Source of the DNA: Candidatus Planktophila sp.
GTDB lineage: Bacteria; Actinomycetota; Actinomycetes; Nanopelagicales; Nanopelagicaceae
Length of the DNA: 5,897 nucleotides
Assembly (NCBI GenBank): GCA_030832135.1
Contig: JAURJS010000006.1
Location: 1 to 5,897 of the forward strand
Direction of reading: 5' to 3'
Shown here: piece by piece, positions 5,721 through 5,897 of the stretch
Layout of the letters: the number at the start of each line of letters is the position of its first letter
Position numbering within the stretch: the first letter of the stretch is position 1
The notes under the pieces: generated by a model
Database searches by the model: none
Told to the model about the DNA's origin: nothing
Seen by the model: only the letters and a program-made list of their open reading frames with translations
Made by a program: the position numbers and the translations under genes

Positions 5721-5897
5721 TTAACTCGTTGCTGAGAGCTTTGCTGCCTTATCGGCATCGAGGAGAGCTTGAATAACATCATCGAGTTCGCCGTTGAGAA
5801 CAGCATCCAAGTTATTGGACTTGTAATTAACGCGGTGATCGCTCAGGCGATTCTCTGGGAAGTTGTAGGTGCGGATGCGCTCAGAGCGATCGACGGT
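5721..5897 (-). CDS. prfA: Peptide chain release factor 1, C-terminal part (cut by the window edge)
   Basis: Translating the minus strand from the window end gives an open frame of 58 residues ending in TAA at 5721-5723. It begins with [20 protein letters not shown], the hallmark of the RF1 C-terminal region; RF2 differs here. It continues through the [21 protein letters not shown] segment, expected at the end of domain 3/1 of RF1. RF1 recognises UAA and UAG and triggers peptide release. The GGQ loop and codon-recognition motif lie outside the window. The adjacent prmC encodes the enzyme that methylates this protein, the usual bacterial arrangement. The piece looks intact up to the edge. Confidence 0.95.
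   Translation of the reverse strand, partial: TVDRSERIRTYNFPENRLSDHRVNYKSNNLDAVLNGELDDVIQALLDADKAAKLSATS

Overview
The window looks like ordinary chromosomal core DNA from an actinobacterium. All nine genes I can support lie on the minus strand, so transcription runs from base 5897 towards base 1. The order prfA - prmC - Sua5/YrdC-like - glyA - wecA-type transferase - AtpI-like - AtpZ-like - atpB - atpE matches the actinobacterial layout that joins the end of the release-factor region to the start of the F1Fo ATP synthase operon. Hand-counted GC is about 45-50% over most of the window, low for Actinobacteria. With the compact spacing this suggests a streamlined aquatic lineage such as freshwater acI/Nanopelagicales. 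That placement is inference from layout and composition; there is no rRNA here.

Bases 5897-1790 carry a tightly packed series: the 3' end of prfA (release factor 1), prmC (the methyltransferase that modifies release factors), a Sua5/YciO/YrdC-family gene, glyA (serine hydroxymethyltransferase) and a polyprenyl-phosphate GlcNAc-1-phosphate transferase. Gaps are 4-18 nt, and the last gene overlaps the next by 4 nt (ATGA), so translational coupling along a polycistronic mRNA is likely. The Sua5/YrdC-like protein keeps the family framework but has lost several residues of the conserved binding-pocket motifs. It is the most unusual item in the window.

Bases 1793-1164 carry two small membrane-protein genes, AtpI-like (four helices) and AtpZ-like (two helices), which usually precede ATP synthase operons. 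This stretch is visibly richer in GC (about 57%) than its neighbours.

Bases 1163-1056 are the only sizeable intergenic gap (108 nt). It holds a hairpin with a short T-run, then a possible promoter, just ahead of atpB. This suggests, but does not prove, that the highly expressed ATP synthase genes have their own transcription start. Bases 1055-1 hold atpB (subunit a) and atpE (subunit c), both with their key proton-path residues intact; the operon presumably continues beyond base 1.

I found no tRNA, rRNA, CRISPR array, insertion sequence, attachment site or origin, and no convincing undescribed system. No stretch longer than 300 bases lacks a gene.
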